From Lachnospiraceae bacterium (lineage in GTDB: Bacteria; Bacillota; Clostridia; Lachnospirales; Lachnospiraceae), in the NCBI GenBank assembly GCA_024687305.1, contig JAILEQ010000073.1, positions 17,144 to 81,143 on the forward strand: a DNA stretch of 64,000 nucleotides, given 5' to 3'. The notes under the pieces were generated by a model. That model saw nothing but the letters and a program-made list of their open reading frames with translations. It was not told the DNA's origin and searched no databases. Positions 16,526-25,739 of the stretch are shown here, piece after piece (position 1 is the first letter of the stretch; each line of letters starts with the position of its first letter). The translations under genes were made by a program, and so were the position numbers.

Positions 16526-18112
16526 TTAATAGATTGCGGCCATTTTAACGTCTCCCGCCTCTTTAATGAAACGGCAGTATTTCATTGAAGACTTAACCGT
16601 GGTTGACACGTCACCGATACAAATCTTTGTTCCCGGAAATACATCGCCGGTAACGATGACCTGACCTTGTGTATCGGCATCGAGAACGTGCTGATACTGC
16701 TCAAGTTCCTGCATGCACTGTGCAAGACGTTCTCCGCTTTTCTTGCTGATAGTTGCAAGCTGCTGTATCTGAGCTATCTGATCGGGAAGCATTTTGACTC
16801 CCTGCTGAAGTTTCTGCTTTGCACCTTCCAAAACAGGTTTGATGGTGGCAAGCTGCTTGTTAAGTTCGGCGATCTCTTTTTGCAGAGCGGCAACAGTCTG
16901 TTTAACGGTCGCATCCATTCCGACTTCTATTATCGTATCCGCACCCATCTGAGAGCCAAGGTTCTTAACGGATACCGAAACAGTTGCGCAAACACGTCCT
17001 CCCGTTATGAATCCGCGCTTACCTACCGCATGTACTTCCGTACCGGCAACAACGGTGCTGTGAAGGATCGACTCGGCATCAACATAACCTTCCGCAGTAG
17101 CGGTGGCATTTTCGATGAACTTGCTGATGATATTTCCGCCGGCTTTTAACGTTCCCTTATGCATACCGTTCATACCTCTGGCGATTATGATGTTTTCGCC
17201 GGCTTCAAGATATGCGCCTTCCACCACGCCTTTAACATCGATGTTGCCGCTGCATTTTATTGAGAAGTTTTCACAAACATTTCCGTTTACGGTAACGCTT
17301 CCTTCGTATTCAATATTTCCGACTGAGTTATCTACGTTCTCAACTTCCAGAACATCGGATACGAATACCTTACCTTCAACAAGCGTAACGTGCCCGTTAA
17401 CATCGGCGTAAAGATTGCACTTGTCTTCGCTTTGTGTAATATTACGTCCGAATTTGAGTATTGCCGGACGAACGTCTCTGGGCTTGATCTTTTCGCCCTT
17501 GACATTCTCACCCATTTCGCCTTTGACAGCAGGTGTGAGTGTTGCCAAAAGATCACCCTTCTTACAGTTGTTGATCGTGTTTAAGTGGAAAAAGTCGACC
17601 GATCCGTCTTCGTTCATCGTAGGACGAACTCTGGGATCTGTATTGAAGAAATATTCTATCGAAGCATCCGAACCCTGTATCGGAGGTTTTCCCTTCGCTA
17701 CAACGTAATCGGTACAATAATGTCTTTCCTTAAGGAATTTGTCAATTTCTGCTTCATCGATACCCGAAATAACTCCGCGTGCCGTAAGCTCGTTCATAAA
17801 GTCGGACTTGCTCATTTTCGCACCGCCCGCAAAAGGTGCAAAAACTCTTACGGTAACGAGCATATTGTCGGGAGATACGGTAACCTTGCAAAATTCTCCG
17901 TCTGCAAAAGAAAACTTTGATGCGGTACGAAAATCGGTCTCCTCGGAGGCTATGAGCGCATTCATGAGGTCCTTGGGCTCATACACCATGTTTTTTAAAG
18001 AAAGATATTCAACAACATCTTCCCTTTTTAAAGGTTCACCGCCGTCAGTCGCGGGAAATACTCTGAGTACTGCGTTTCCGTTTACCTGTACTATTTGAAA
18101 ATATGCGTTCAT
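16526..18112 (-). CDS. FapA family protein (DUF342)
   Basis: The 528-aa protein has an N-terminal FapA-type domain (about residues 45-190, including the GKPPIQGSDASIEYFFNTD segment). A right-handed beta-helix follows (about 190-400), with repeated G-rich turns (GNIDVKGVVEGAYLEAGENI, GTLKAGGNIISKFI). A coiled coil occupies about 405-470 and a short beta tail ends the protein. DUF342/FapA proteins occur in flagellar operons of many Firmicutes and in Vibrio; their molecular role is not firmly set. The gene lies 20 bp after fliA with GGGGG before its ATG. It is probably cytoplasmic, since no signal peptide is seen. Confidence 0.88.
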   Translation of the reverse strand: MNAYFQIVQVNGNAVLRVFPATDGGEPLKREDVVEYLSLKNMVYEPKDLMNALIASEETDFRTASKFSFADGEFCKVTVSPDNMLVTVRVFAPFAGGAKMSKSDFMNELTARGVISGIDEAEIDKFLKERHYCTDYVVAKGKPPIQGSDASIEYFFNTDPRVRPTMNEDGSVDFFHLNTINNCKKGDLLATLTPAVKGEMGENVKGEKIKPRDVRPAILKFGRNITQSEDKCNLYADVNGHVTLVEGKVFVSDVLEVENVDNSVGNIEYEGSVTVNGNVCENFSIKCSGNIDVKGVVEGAYLEAGENIIIARGMNGMHKGTLKAGGNIISKFIENATATAEGYVDAESILHSTVVAGTEVHAVGKRGFITGGRVCATVSVSVKNLGSQMGADTIIEVGMDATVKQTVAALQKEIAELNKQLATIKPVLEGAKQKLQQGVKMLPDQIAQIQQLATISKKSGERLAQCMQELEQYQHVLDADTQGQVIVTGDVFPGTKICIGDVSTTVKSSMKYCRFIKEAGDVKMAAIY

Positions 18113-18132
18113 GCGATACCCCCTGATAGACC

Positions 18133-18894
18133 CTATGCAAGGATTCCCATATAGTTGCCGAGTTTCTCTTTCATTTTCTGCAAAGCTCTGGTATGAAGCT
18201 GTGACACTCTGGATTCGGAAACTTCCAAAACGTAACTGATTTCCTTAAGCGTCAGTTCTTCGTAGTAATAAAGCAAAATGACTTTCCGTTCCTTTTCCGT
18301 AAGCGTGTCCAAAGATGCCGCAAGCTGCTGCTTGAGTTCTGCCTTCTCCAAAACTTCTTCCGGTCCGTCGAAATGTGAAGTCAGATTCTTTTCATTCGGA
18401 ACTTCACTTCCCGATTCCATAAATTCATTAAGCGAAACTACATTGGTAACTTTCATCTGCGATTGCCAGTCACACAATTCGTCGGAAGTGATGTTTAACT
18501 TTTCGGCTATCTCGTCGTCTGTGGCGGGACGCCCCTTCTCAAGTTCCACTTCTTTCATTGCATTGTCGATCTGACGCTGACGCTGTCTGACCGTTCGCGG
18601 GATCCAGTCCATCTTTCTTATCTGATCGAGAATAGACCCTCTTATTCTTAAACTGGCGTAAGTTTCAAACTTTACATCCTTTGAAAGTTCAAATTTGTCG
18701 ATCGCATCGATAAGGCCGAATATTCCGTAACTTACAAGATCGTCGTACTCTACGTTGTAACCCAAATACATGCTTAAACGACCTGCGACAACCTTAACAA
18801 GGGGGGCATACTCAAGTATCAGCTGCTCCCTAAGTTCAGGTGATTTCTTAACCGAATATTCGTCCCATAGTTTTTTCTTACCCTGATCGTCCAT
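18133..18894 (-). CDS. fliA: Flagellar sigma factor FliA/SigD (sigma-28)
   Basis: The 253-aa protein has the sigma-70 layout. Region 2 (about residues 35-105) contains GRLSMYLGYNVEYDDLVSYG and YASLRIRGSILDQIRKMDW. Region 3 lies at about 115-165. Region 4 (about 195-245) has the helix-turn-helix LTLKEISYVLEVSESRVSQL. The motif IRGSILDQIRK-DW-PR is characteristic of the FliA/WhiG group. It directs transcription of late flagellar and chemotaxis genes such as flagellin, which are elsewhere. Its place near the end of the fla/che operon matches Bacillus sigD. The anti-sigma factor FlgM is not in the window. Confidence 0.95.
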   Translation of the reverse strand: MDDQGKKKLWDEYSVKKSPELREQLILEYAPLVKVVAGRLSMYLGYNVEYDDLVSYGIFGLIDAIDKFELSKDVKFETYASLRIRGSILDQIRKMDWIPRTVRQRQRQIDNAMKEVELEKGRPATDDEIAEKLNITSDELCDWQSQMKVTNVVSLNEFMESGSEVPNEKNLTSHFDGPEEVLEKAELKQQLAASLDTLTEKERKVILLYYYEELTLKEISYVLEVSESRVSQLHTRALQKMKEKLGNYMGILA

Positions 18895-18910
18895 GTACTA
18901 ATTCCGTCCT

Positions 18911-19192
18911 TTAAGAATTAGAATCCCCGTTTTCTTCCTCTGTTCTCTCATCCTGATCCGAAACGGGTTCTTTTTCTATGACCGCTCCTTCGTCCGCAAC
19001 TTTTGCGCTGTTCTTTGCATCAAAGGAATCAAGTACCATTCTTATGATGCATCCGATCGTATAAAAGATAACCAACGTCGCGAGAAGCGTTATCAGCATG
19101 GTGCTTAACTTAAAGCCACGAAAGTATGCGGTCAAAGCCGTTATAAGACCTGCAATGAGCATGATGAACAACGGCATTTCTTTTCTGGTCAT
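18911..19192 (-). CDS. Small two-helix membrane protein between cheD and fliA
   Basis: The 93-aa protein has two hydrophobic helices (about residues 7-23 and 30-53). A strongly acidic tail follows (about 60-93; Glu/Asp/Ser-rich). GGGGTAAGGG precedes the ATG. It lies 11 bp after cheD and 16 bp before fliA, so it is co-transcribed and probably real. Small membrane proteins are found at this place in other clostridial fla/che operons. No family was recognised and the function is unknown. Confidence 0.65.
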   Translation of the reverse strand: MTRKEMPLFIMLIAGLITALTAYFRGFKLSTMLITLLATLVIFYTIGCIIRMVLDSFDAKNSAKVADEGAVIEKEPVSDQDERTEEENGDSNS

Positions 19193-19203
19193 TTCCCTTA
19201 CCC

Positions 19204-19689
19204 CTAAATTGTCCTTTCCGCTTTTCCTACCGCACGTATGACATAATCTCCGGTCTCGGGATAAAAGATTACCGTACGACCGAAGTTCTCACCCGTGTCT
19301 TCTGCAAGTATCGGAATACCGAGCGTCTTAAGAGCTTTCTTGCTGGCTTCAACATTTCTGTCTCCGACTCTTACAAGATCGGTCTTGTTCTGAAATGCAA
19401 ACATCTGAGCTCCGCCTGCGATCTTGGCTACCATTCTTGCTCTCTTGGCGCCTTCAAGCTCCATAAGCCTTACAAGCTCAACTATTCCTGTATCCGCAAA
19501 TTTGTATATGTTATTGTTTTGCCTTATGGCTGTCGAATCGGGCAGCATTACGTGTGCCAGACCTCCGATCTTTGTGATCGGATCGCGGATCGCAATGCCT
19601 ACACAGGAGCCCAGACCCAAAGTGGTGATACCGTCGGGACTCTTGCATACCTTAAGATCGGCCATGCCCACCTTAATTATCTCACTCAT
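19204..19689 (-). CDS. cheD: Chemoreceptor glutamine deamidase CheD
   Basis: The 161-aa protein carries the CheD catalytic set: Cys29 in LGLGSCVGIAI and His46 in GGLAHVMLP, with the following PDSTA segment. It deamidates glutamines on chemoreceptors and, in the Bacillus scheme, binds CheC and stimulates its phosphatase activity. The cheC gene is immediately upstream in the operon (27 bp), which fits this partnership. The length is normal for the family. Confidence 0.95.
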   Translation of the reverse strand: MSEIIKVGMADLKVCKSPDGITTLGLGSCVGIAIRDPITKIGGLAHVMLPDSTAIRQNNNIYKFADTGIVELVRLMELEGAKRARMVAKIAGGAQMFAFQNKTDLVRVGDRNVEASKKALKTLGIPILAEDTGENFGRTVIFYPETGDYVIRAVGKAERTI

Positions 19690-19716
19690 ATCCTGTCAAT
19701 TCCTTGTGTCCTTTAT

Positions 19717-20331
19717 TCAACCAAGTCCCAGTGCTTTCAGAATCTTAGCATAGGATTCCAGATCCGGCACAAGGATAAAGTATCCGTCCAATTCATAGTC
19801 GTCGGTAAACTGTGTCTGGATGAGAAGTATCTTGTCACCCAAAGTTCCGAACTCAATAGCCGGCACGCTCAAAATGGCGCCTGCCATATCTATTGTAAGG
19901 TCAGGGACCGAAGGATAGATCTTCAGATTAGTGATAGTCGAAAGGGAGTTAAGATAAGCACCTGTAATGATGTTTCCTATCTCCTTAAGTGCCGAAAGCT
20001 CAATCTCGCTGAAGTCGTCTTCCGTCATCTCCATCCCCATAAGTTTCGATACAAGATGTCTTGCAGATTCCTTTTCCAGCAAAAACATAATGCTTCCGGT
20101 GATGTCACCTTCGACACAAAGATATATGCCGGCCATGATCTGCTCCTCGCCGCCCATCGTATCGCCTATCTGGTTAAATTCAAGCAGTTTTACCTGCGGA
20201 ACCTTCATATCCACTTTGCATTGCAGCATCTGTGCGAGAGCAGTAGTGGCATTTCCGGCGCCGATATTGCCGAGTTCCTTTAGCACGTCAAAATACTGTT
20301 CGGACATGCTTTCCAATGTGATATCGCTCAT
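19717..20331 (-). CDS. cheC: CheY-P phosphatase CheC
   Basis: The ATG at 20329-20331 is preferred because GGAG lies 5-6 bp upstream; a frame start at 20355 has no better site. The product is 204 aa. Both duplicated active-site motifs are intact: Glu19 and Asn22 in LKELGNIGAGN, and Glu117 and Asn120 in LKEIGNIITG. This suggests a two-site CheC rather than a one-site CheX. It dephosphorylates CheY-P and partners CheD, encoded next. The gap to cheW contains a 15-bp inverted repeat. Confidence 0.94.
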   Translation of the reverse strand: MSDITLESMSEQYFDVLKELGNIGAGNATTALAQMLQCKVDMKVPQVKLLEFNQIGDTMGGEEQIMAGIYLCVEGDITGSIMFLLEKESARHLVSKLMGMEMTEDDFSEIELSALKEIGNIITGAYLNSLSTITNLKIYPSVPDLTIDMAGAILSVPAIEFGTLGDKILLIQTQFTDDYELDGYFILVPDLESYAKILKALGLG

Positions 20332-20358
20332 ATGTACTCCGTTCCCATAAAACAATGC

Positions 20359-20393
20359 AGATATTCAGAATAGATTAACTATTCTGAATATCT
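20359..20393. repeat. Perfect 15-bp inverted repeat between cheW and cheC
   Basis: Arms AGATATTCAGAATAG and CTATTCTGAATATCT flank a 5-nt centre. It lies in the 78-bp gap between cheW and cheC. On the transcript it forms an AT-rich hairpin not followed by a real U-run, so it is a poor terminator. It could be an RNA-processing or stabilising hairpin, or a protein-binding palindrome. Confidence 0.6.
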
Positions 20394-20409
20394 ACCATAA
20401 TTTTACTAC

Positions 20410-20868
20410 TTATTCCTTCTCTGTTGCAACAACGTTTAAATCCAAAAGTGAAATTAAACCGTTTGCGCATTTACCTACGCTCGATACGAAGTTTGCATGA
20501 TCCTGAGAAGTATCGGAAGCAACCTTTTCCACCTGCTCCTCTTCGAGAGTCACAACTTCTTTGACTTCATCTACGATAACGCCGATGGTACCTGCCTGCT
20601 CAAGCTTAAGGATGATGATACGCGATGCTTTTGTAAACACATCGTCATCCAGTCCCATTTTAAGTCTTAAGCTCATTACGGGAATAACTTCGCCTCGAAG
20701 ATTGATAACACCTTTTAAGTATGAAGCTACCTTCGGTACTCTTGTGATGTGAACCATCCTCGAAATGTTCTCAACATATGAAATGTTGATACCGTAGGAT
20801 TCATCGCCGATTTTGATGACTATATATTGCATACTGCCGTTATTTGTTCCGATCTTTAATTCATCCAT
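20410..20868 (-). CDS. cheW: Chemotaxis coupling protein CheW
   Basis: This 152-aa protein is a single CheW domain of two beta-barrels. Motifs include YIVIKIGDESYGINISYVENI, the VPKVASYLKGVINLRGEVIPV segment and IGVIVDEVKEVV. It bridges chemoreceptors and the CheA kinase. The gene lies 16 bp after cheA with GAGGAATCGATA before its ATG. The length is normal. Confidence 0.95.
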   Translation of the reverse strand: MDELKIGTNNGSMQYIVIKIGDESYGINISYVENISRMVHITRVPKVASYLKGVINLRGEVIPVMSLRLKMGLDDDVFTKASRIIILKLEQAGTIGVIVDEVKEVVTLEEEQVEKVASDTSQDHANFVSSVGKCANGLISLLDLNVVATEKE

Positions 20869-20884
20869 TATCGATTCCTCCTCA

Positions 20885-22981
20885 TTAAATCAATGCATTG
20901 GCATCAAGGATCAACGCAACTTCGCCGTCGCCGAGGATTGTTGCACCGCTGATGAATTTGCACTTGCTGATATATTTGCCCATGGACTTGATAACGATCT
21001 CCTGCTGGCCGATGAGTTCATCAACAACGAGTCCTGCAAGCTTGTCGCCCTTCTTAACGATAACAACCATGAGATTGTCTTCGGGTGACTTCGTTGATTC
21101 AATATCCAAAACATCATTAAGTCTGATTATCGGTATAACGTTTCCACGAAGTGTGATAACTTCTTTGGACTGTACAAACTGTATCTCGTTTGCGGGTATA
21201 TCTTCGATCGTCTGGATGGATCCGAGGGATATTGCATATTTTTCGCCTCCGACGGTAACCATAAGTGCCTGGATGATCGCAAGTGTAAGAGGAAGACGAA
21301 CTATCCATGTACTTCCTTCTCCGAGTTTGCTCTTAACTTCAACCTCGCCGCTGAGTGCTTCGATCTTGGACTTAACTACGTCAAGGCCTACGCCTCGACC
21401 GGATACTTCCGAAATCTGCTTTGCGGTAGAGAAGCTGGGAAGGAACAGAAGATCTATGATCTCCTTAGAGGACATGTTCTCAGCCTGTTCGGGGGTGATC
21501 GTGCCTCTTTCTATTGCTTTTGCTCTGACCTTGTCAACATCGATACCGTTACCGTCATCTCTTACTTCGATGACAACGTTGTTACCGTCCTGATAAGCAT
21601 CAAGGAAAATGGAACCGACTTCGGGCTTACCGCGTTCTTTACGAACCTCGGCAGATTCAAGACCGTGGTCAGCGGCATTTCTTAACAAGTGCATAAGAGG
21701 ATCGCCGATCTCGTCAACAACGGTGCGGTCGAGTTCCGTCTCTTCACCTGTCATGTAAAGTTCCATCTTCTTTCCGAGCGTCTTTTGAAGGTCACGGATC
21801 ATACGAGGGAATTTACTTACAACGCTCTCGATGGGAACCATTCGAACCTTCATAACGGATTCGTGAAGTGATGTTGTTACGCTTTCAAGATATTCAATAT
21901 GTTCCGAGAAGTTATTGTGATTTGCTTCATCGGAATTTGTAGCCGAAACAAGTGAGTTCTTTGCGATTATAAGCTCGCTTACGAGGTTCATGAGTGAATC
22001 GAGTTTCTCGATATCAACTCTGACCGTACGATTGACAACAGGCTTTGAAACGGCCTTCTTTTCTGTCTTTGCAGGTGTTTCCTTCTTTGCCGGAGGCTGT
22101 GCGACAGTTTCTTCTTTCTTGGGTGCTTCCTCTGCGGGAGCTTCTTCTGCGGCAGCATCTTCCTTAGATGCTTCGATACCTGCGAAATCAGCATCCGTAA
22201 GAGCCGATCCGAAAGCATCTTCTATTTCCGATACGTTCTTGATTGCTGCGATAAGAGTGTCAAGAGAAGCATCCGAAACCGTGATGACGCTGAAGTCGAA
22301 ATCGAACTTCTCGTCCTCAATATCCTGGCTTGAAGGTTTTGAAAGAATGATCTCGCCGTGCTCTTCCAATGCCTTGAAAACAAGGAAAGCTCGTGCGGCC
22401 TTTAAGATACATGTTTCCTGAACCTTTACGGTTATTCCGTATAAATTCTTTCCTTCGGCTTTTGCAGCTTCATAAAGACTCTTTTCGGTATCGGTGAGTT
22501 TGATCTCACGCCATTTTTCTTTGTCGTTAGCTGCGGGTGCGGGTGTTTCCGCTTTTGCTTCCTCTTTTTTGGCTCCGCCGGATGCGGCATCACCACCGCC
22601 GCCGTTAAGAATATCGTTGAGAGCTTTGATAAGAGGTTCGTTATCGTTCGTGCCTTCGTCTGCCGACTCCTGAATGGAGGATGTATACTCTTCCAATGCA
22701 TCAAGACACTGGAAAAGAATATCGATCATGTTAGGCTGAACTTTGATGTTACCGTTACGTACTTCAGAAAATACGTTTTCCATGTCATGAGTAAGATTCT
22801 GCATGCGCTTGAATCCCATGGTACCTGCCATACCTTTTAAGGAATGGGCTGCACGGAATATCTCGTTAATGGTATCCATGTTTTCGGAATCCTGCTCAAG
22901 TTCGAGAATCTGTGTGTTCAGACTCTGCAAATGCTCCTTGGTCTCGTCAAGGAAAATCTCTAGATACTGGCTGACATCCAT
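20885..22981 (-). CDS. cheA: Chemotaxis histidine kinase CheA
   Basis: The 698-aa protein has the five-domain layout. P1 HPt has phospho-acceptor His46 in FRAAHSLKGMAG. A P2-like CheY-binding region spans about 165-270. A Glu/Ala/Pro-rich linker spans about 275-315 and P3 dimerisation about 320-385. The P4 kinase has the N-box HLLRNAADHGLE and G-boxes VRDDGNGID and GRGVGLDVV. P5 is CheW-like (about 560-698). It phosphorylates CheY and CheB in response to receptor state. It begins 1 bp after the cheB stop codon, suggesting coupling. Confidence 0.96.
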   Translation of the reverse strand: MDVSQYLEIFLDETKEHLQSLNTQILELEQDSENMDTINEIFRAAHSLKGMAGTMGFKRMQNLTHDMENVFSEVRNGNIKVQPNMIDILFQCLDALEEYTSSIQESADEGTNDNEPLIKALNDILNGGGGDAASGGAKKEEAKAETPAPAANDKEKWREIKLTDTEKSLYEAAKAEGKNLYGITVKVQETCILKAARAFLVFKALEEHGEIILSKPSSQDIEDEKFDFDFSVITVSDASLDTLIAAIKNVSEIEDAFGSALTDADFAGIEASKEDAAAEEAPAEEAPKKEETVAQPPAKKETPAKTEKKAVSKPVVNRTVRVDIEKLDSLMNLVSELIIAKNSLVSATNSDEANHNNFSEHIEYLESVTTSLHESVMKVRMVPIESVVSKFPRMIRDLQKTLGKKMELYMTGEETELDRTVVDEIGDPLMHLLRNAADHGLESAEVRKERGKPEVGSIFLDAYQDGNNVVIEVRDDGNGIDVDKVRAKAIERGTITPEQAENMSSKEIIDLLFLPSFSTAKQISEVSGRGVGLDVVKSKIEALSGEVEVKSKLGEGSTWIVRLPLTLAIIQALMVTVGGEKYAISLGSIQTIEDIPANEIQFVQSKEVITLRGNVIPIIRLNDVLDIESTKSPEDNLMVVIVKKGDKLAGLVVDELIGQQEIVIKSMGKYISKCKFISGATILGDGEVALILDANALI

Positions 22982-22982
22982 T

Positions 22983-24059
22983 TTACATTACCCCCACGTT
23001 CATAATGATCTCCTGTGCTATCTGTTTAAGGGGTACTACACAGTTTGATAAACCGGCGTTGTACGCGCTCTTAGGCATCCCGTAAACAGTACAGGAGTCT
23101 TGGTCCTGTGTGATTACGTATGTGTTTTTATGTTCCTTCAGATACGCGATTCCTTTTGTCCCGTCGGCTCCCATGCCGGTCATCACCACACACACAGCAC
23201 GGTCGGTGATACCGTTGGCAAGAGACTCGTACATATAATTGGCTGAAGGTTTTACTCCTTCTCTGGTGGGTTCGTCACTGTAACGGATCTTGTAAGTGTT
23301 CCCTACGGAATCAATGTTTAAGTGCTTGCCGCCTTGGGCCACGTAAACGTGTCCGCTTTCGAGAGCCTCACCGTCCTCTGCTTCGGAGACCTTGATCTCG
23401 CTTAAAGAATCAAGTCTTTCCGCCAGGGAAGCGGTAAACCCCGCAGGCATATGCTGCACGATAACGACCGGTGCCTTAAGTGAGGCCGGAAGAAGCGGAA
23501 TGACCTCCTGCAAAGCTTTGGGACCGCCGGTTGAACTGGCGATCGCAACGATCTGCTTGTCCTTAACGGTTCTTTTTGCTCTAGAAGCAAGCTCTATGAG
23601 CTTTTTATGAGTTTCGCTGCGTGCTGCCTCATCTTCCGGTTTATCGGTAAAATCAGATGCCTTGCTCTCGCATACAACCTCTAAGATCTTAATAAGTCCG
23701 GTATCAAAGACACCGTTCTTGCAATCTCCGGGATTGTCGGGCTTGTGGATAAAATCGATGGCGCCCAGACTCAAAGCATCAAGCGTTGTCTTGGCACCTT
23801 CTTTGGTATCCGTACTGGCCATAACGACTCTGGCGGGGATCTTTCGATCCCTTAGCTCCTTAAGGAGTTCCAGTCCCGTCATCTTCGGCATGTTGACGTC
23901 CAAAATTACCGCGTCATATGTTTTCCTCTTCAGAAGCTCCAAGGCTTCCTCACCGTTCGTTGCACGATCCGACACTCGGAATCGGGTATCTGCGTTGATT
24001 ATATCACAGATAACTCTTCTCATGAGTGCAGAATCATCAACTACCAGTATATTTTTCAT
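22983..24059 (-). CDS. cheB: Protein-glutamate methylesterase CheB
   Basis: The 358-aa protein has an N-terminal receiver domain (about residues 1-120, Asp54 in VILDVNMPKM) and a C-terminal methylesterase domain. The catalytic triad is visible: Ser176 in ASSTGGPKA, His203 in VQHMPAGF and Asp299 in TGMGADGTKG. It demethylates chemoreceptors for adaptation. The methyltransferase CheR is not encoded in the window. The gene is followed directly by cheA and preceded by the PilZ gene. Confidence 0.95.
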   Translation of the reverse strand: MKNILVVDDSALMRRVICDIINADTRFRVSDRATNGEEALELLKRKTYDAVILDVNMPKMTGLELLKELRDRKIPARVVMASTDTKEGAKTTLDALSLGAIDFIHKPDNPGDCKNGVFDTGLIKILEVVCESKASDFTDKPEDEAARSETHKKLIELASRAKRTVKDKQIVAIASSTGGPKALQEVIPLLPASLKAPVVIVQHMPAGFTASLAERLDSLSEIKVSEAEDGEALESGHVYVAQGGKHLNIDSVGNTYKIRYSDEPTREGVKPSANYMYESLANGITDRAVCVVMTGMGADGTKGIAYLKEHKNTYVITQDQDSCTVYGMPKSAYNAGLSNCVVPLKQIAQEIIMNVGVM

Positions 24060-24104
24060 AAAATTGCCTCATTTTGACGTTAATTTTCAGTTAATTTAGA
24101 ACAA

Positions 24105-24821
24105 TTAGCGTCCTCTGTTCCTTCTGAGTCTTCTTTCTTCGTCAAAAATAAACTTGATTATTTCTTCACGAACATCGTTGCTGAGATCAACATACTGTAC
24201 TCTGTGCTCGTATTCTCCGGGACGATTTGCGACTTCACGGACGCTGAGCACTTTTCCGACGGTCTCATAATCTTTGGCTATTCCATCGTTAACAAGCTGA
24301 TAAGTACAATATACAAGACTTCCCTGTTCGTAAGGATGATCGGAAATGAAACGTATTCCGCCGCCGCTGATATCGACGATAAGGCTTCTTCTTAACGGAA
24401 GACCCGGTACCAGCATTGCGTGATGTGCCTCTATGGCCTGCACTTCCTCCTGTTTTAACTCTCTCGTCTTCATATCGAGAACACAGCTGAATCGATAATA
24501 ATCTCTTCTCTGGTGCTTTCTAAGATTGCTGGTAAGTTCAAAAACAAGCACATAAACGTTATTGCTTTTGTATCTGTCGATAATACGTGCGAAACACTGA
24601 TACAATCCCTGGGCCGTATAAAAGCAAAGATCGTACTCTCCGTCTATAGGCAGTAATATCAGTTTTGTCTTCTCCATCGGCATAATGACTTCAAGTCTGT
24701 CGTCAGACAAAACATCATATACTTTTGTTGTGTATACCTTCTTGACCCCATCCGTTCCGGATAGTCTGTCTACAGCCTGGAGATCCACCTTGTCTCCCGC
24801 AAAGACATATTTTGATAACAT
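24105..24821 (-). CDS. Flagellar brake protein with PilZ domain (YcgR-like)
   Basis: The 238-aa protein has an N-terminal YcgR-type domain (about residues 8-100) and a C-terminal PilZ domain (about 105-225). The c-di-GMP binding motif is complete: RRDYYR (near 107-112) and the later DISGGGIRF, which fits the D/N-x-S-x-x-G pattern. When c-di-GMP is bound, such proteins slow or stop the motor. AAAGGAG precedes the ATG. The position between flhG and cheB places it with the motor genes. The name ycgR/ypfA is not used because orthology was not tested. Confidence 0.9.
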   Translation of the reverse strand: MLSKYVFAGDKVDLQAVDRLSGTDGVKKVYTTKVYDVLSDDRLEVIMPMEKTKLILLPIDGEYDLCFYTAQGLYQCFARIIDRYKSNNVYVLVFELTSNLRKHQRRDYYRFSCVLDMKTRELKQEEVQAIEAHHAMLVPGLPLRRSLIVDISGGGIRFISDHPYEQGSLVYCTYQLVNDGIAKDYETVGKVLSVREVANRPGEYEHRVQYVDLSNDVREEIIKFIFDEERRLRRNRGR

Positions 24822-24833
24822 ATTCCCGCTCCT

Positions 24834-25739
24834 TTACTGATTGGAATTCTGATTAAATTTTTTACCCGTAACTATATGTGAAAAGAACGCGGCCATTCCC
24901 CGTCTCTTAACACCCGACATCATCTCTTTGTTCATAAGTGTAGCCGCTATCTGTTCGTAAGCAACCGCAGACTTTGCATTCGGTGTCTGGATAGATACCG
25001 GCATCTGCTGCATTACGGCTTTGGAAAGTGCGGGATCTTCGGGAACCGCACCCAGATATGAAAGAGGTAACTTTAGATACCTTGCGACTACTGCGTTCAA
25101 TTTGTTGAAAAGCGCCTGACCTTCCTGCGCATTTTCAACTTTGTTGGCAATGACCTTCACCTGCGAATTGTCGGGTGAAAATCTAGCATGTCTCGAAAGC
25201 GCTTTTAAAAGCGAATAAGAATCGGTTATCGATGTGGGCTCGGGTGTGGTTACAAGAAGTATCTCTCCGCTCGCCACCAGGAATTCGAGCACCGCGTCGG
25301 AGATTCCCGCTCCCGTATCCACGATAATAACGTCTGTTATCGCATCAAGTTCGGCCAGATTCTGTACAATATATGTAAGATGTTCCCGGTTTAAGTTGCT
25401 CATCCCCGCTATCCCCGATCCGCCCGAAATAAATCCGACTTCGTTGGGACCCCAGGTGATGATGTCTTTAATGTTCATGCCCTGGTAGATCAGATCTGCA
25501 AGATTGTGTTTGGGAACCGCACCAAACATTACTTCAATGTTGGCAAGACCAAAATCCGCATCGAGAATGATCACCCTCTGTCCCATCTTGCGAAACTGTA
25601 TCGCAAGATTTATGGAGGTGTTTGACTTACCGACACCGCCCTTACCGCTCGTTACCGTTATGACTCTGGCTACCGGTCTGGGAGCCACGTTGTTTGCTTT
25701 GATTATATTTCTTAATTGTTCTGCCTGATCCATGATCAC
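24834..25739 (-). CDS. flhG: MinD-like ATPase FlhG (YlxH)
   Basis: The 301-aa protein is a ParA/MinD-type ATPase. The deviant Walker A SGKGGVGKSN lies at residues 31-40, with the VIILDADFGLANIEVMFG and VIIVDTGAGISDAV motifs after it. The N-terminal DQAEQLR segment matches the FlhF-activating helix of FlhG. It controls flagellar number and position with FlhF and C-ring parts. The GTG at 25737-25739 overlaps the flhF stop (GTGA), with GGGAGG 6 bp upstream. An ATG two codons later is an alternative start. Confidence 0.94.
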   Translation of the reverse strand: MIMDQAEQLRNIIKANNVAPRPVARVITVTSGKGGVGKSNTSINLAIQFRKMGQRVIILDADFGLANIEVMFGAVPKHNLADLIYQGMNIKDIITWGPNEVGFISGGSGIAGMSNLNREHLTYIVQNLAELDAITDVIIVDTGAGISDAVLEFLVASGEILLVTTPEPTSITDSYSLLKALSRHARFSPDNSQVKVIANKVENAQEGQALFNKLNAVVARYLKLPLSYLGAVPEDPALSKAVMQQMPVSIQTPNAKSAVAYEQIAATLMNKEMMSGVKRRGMAAFFSHIVTGKKFNQNSNQ

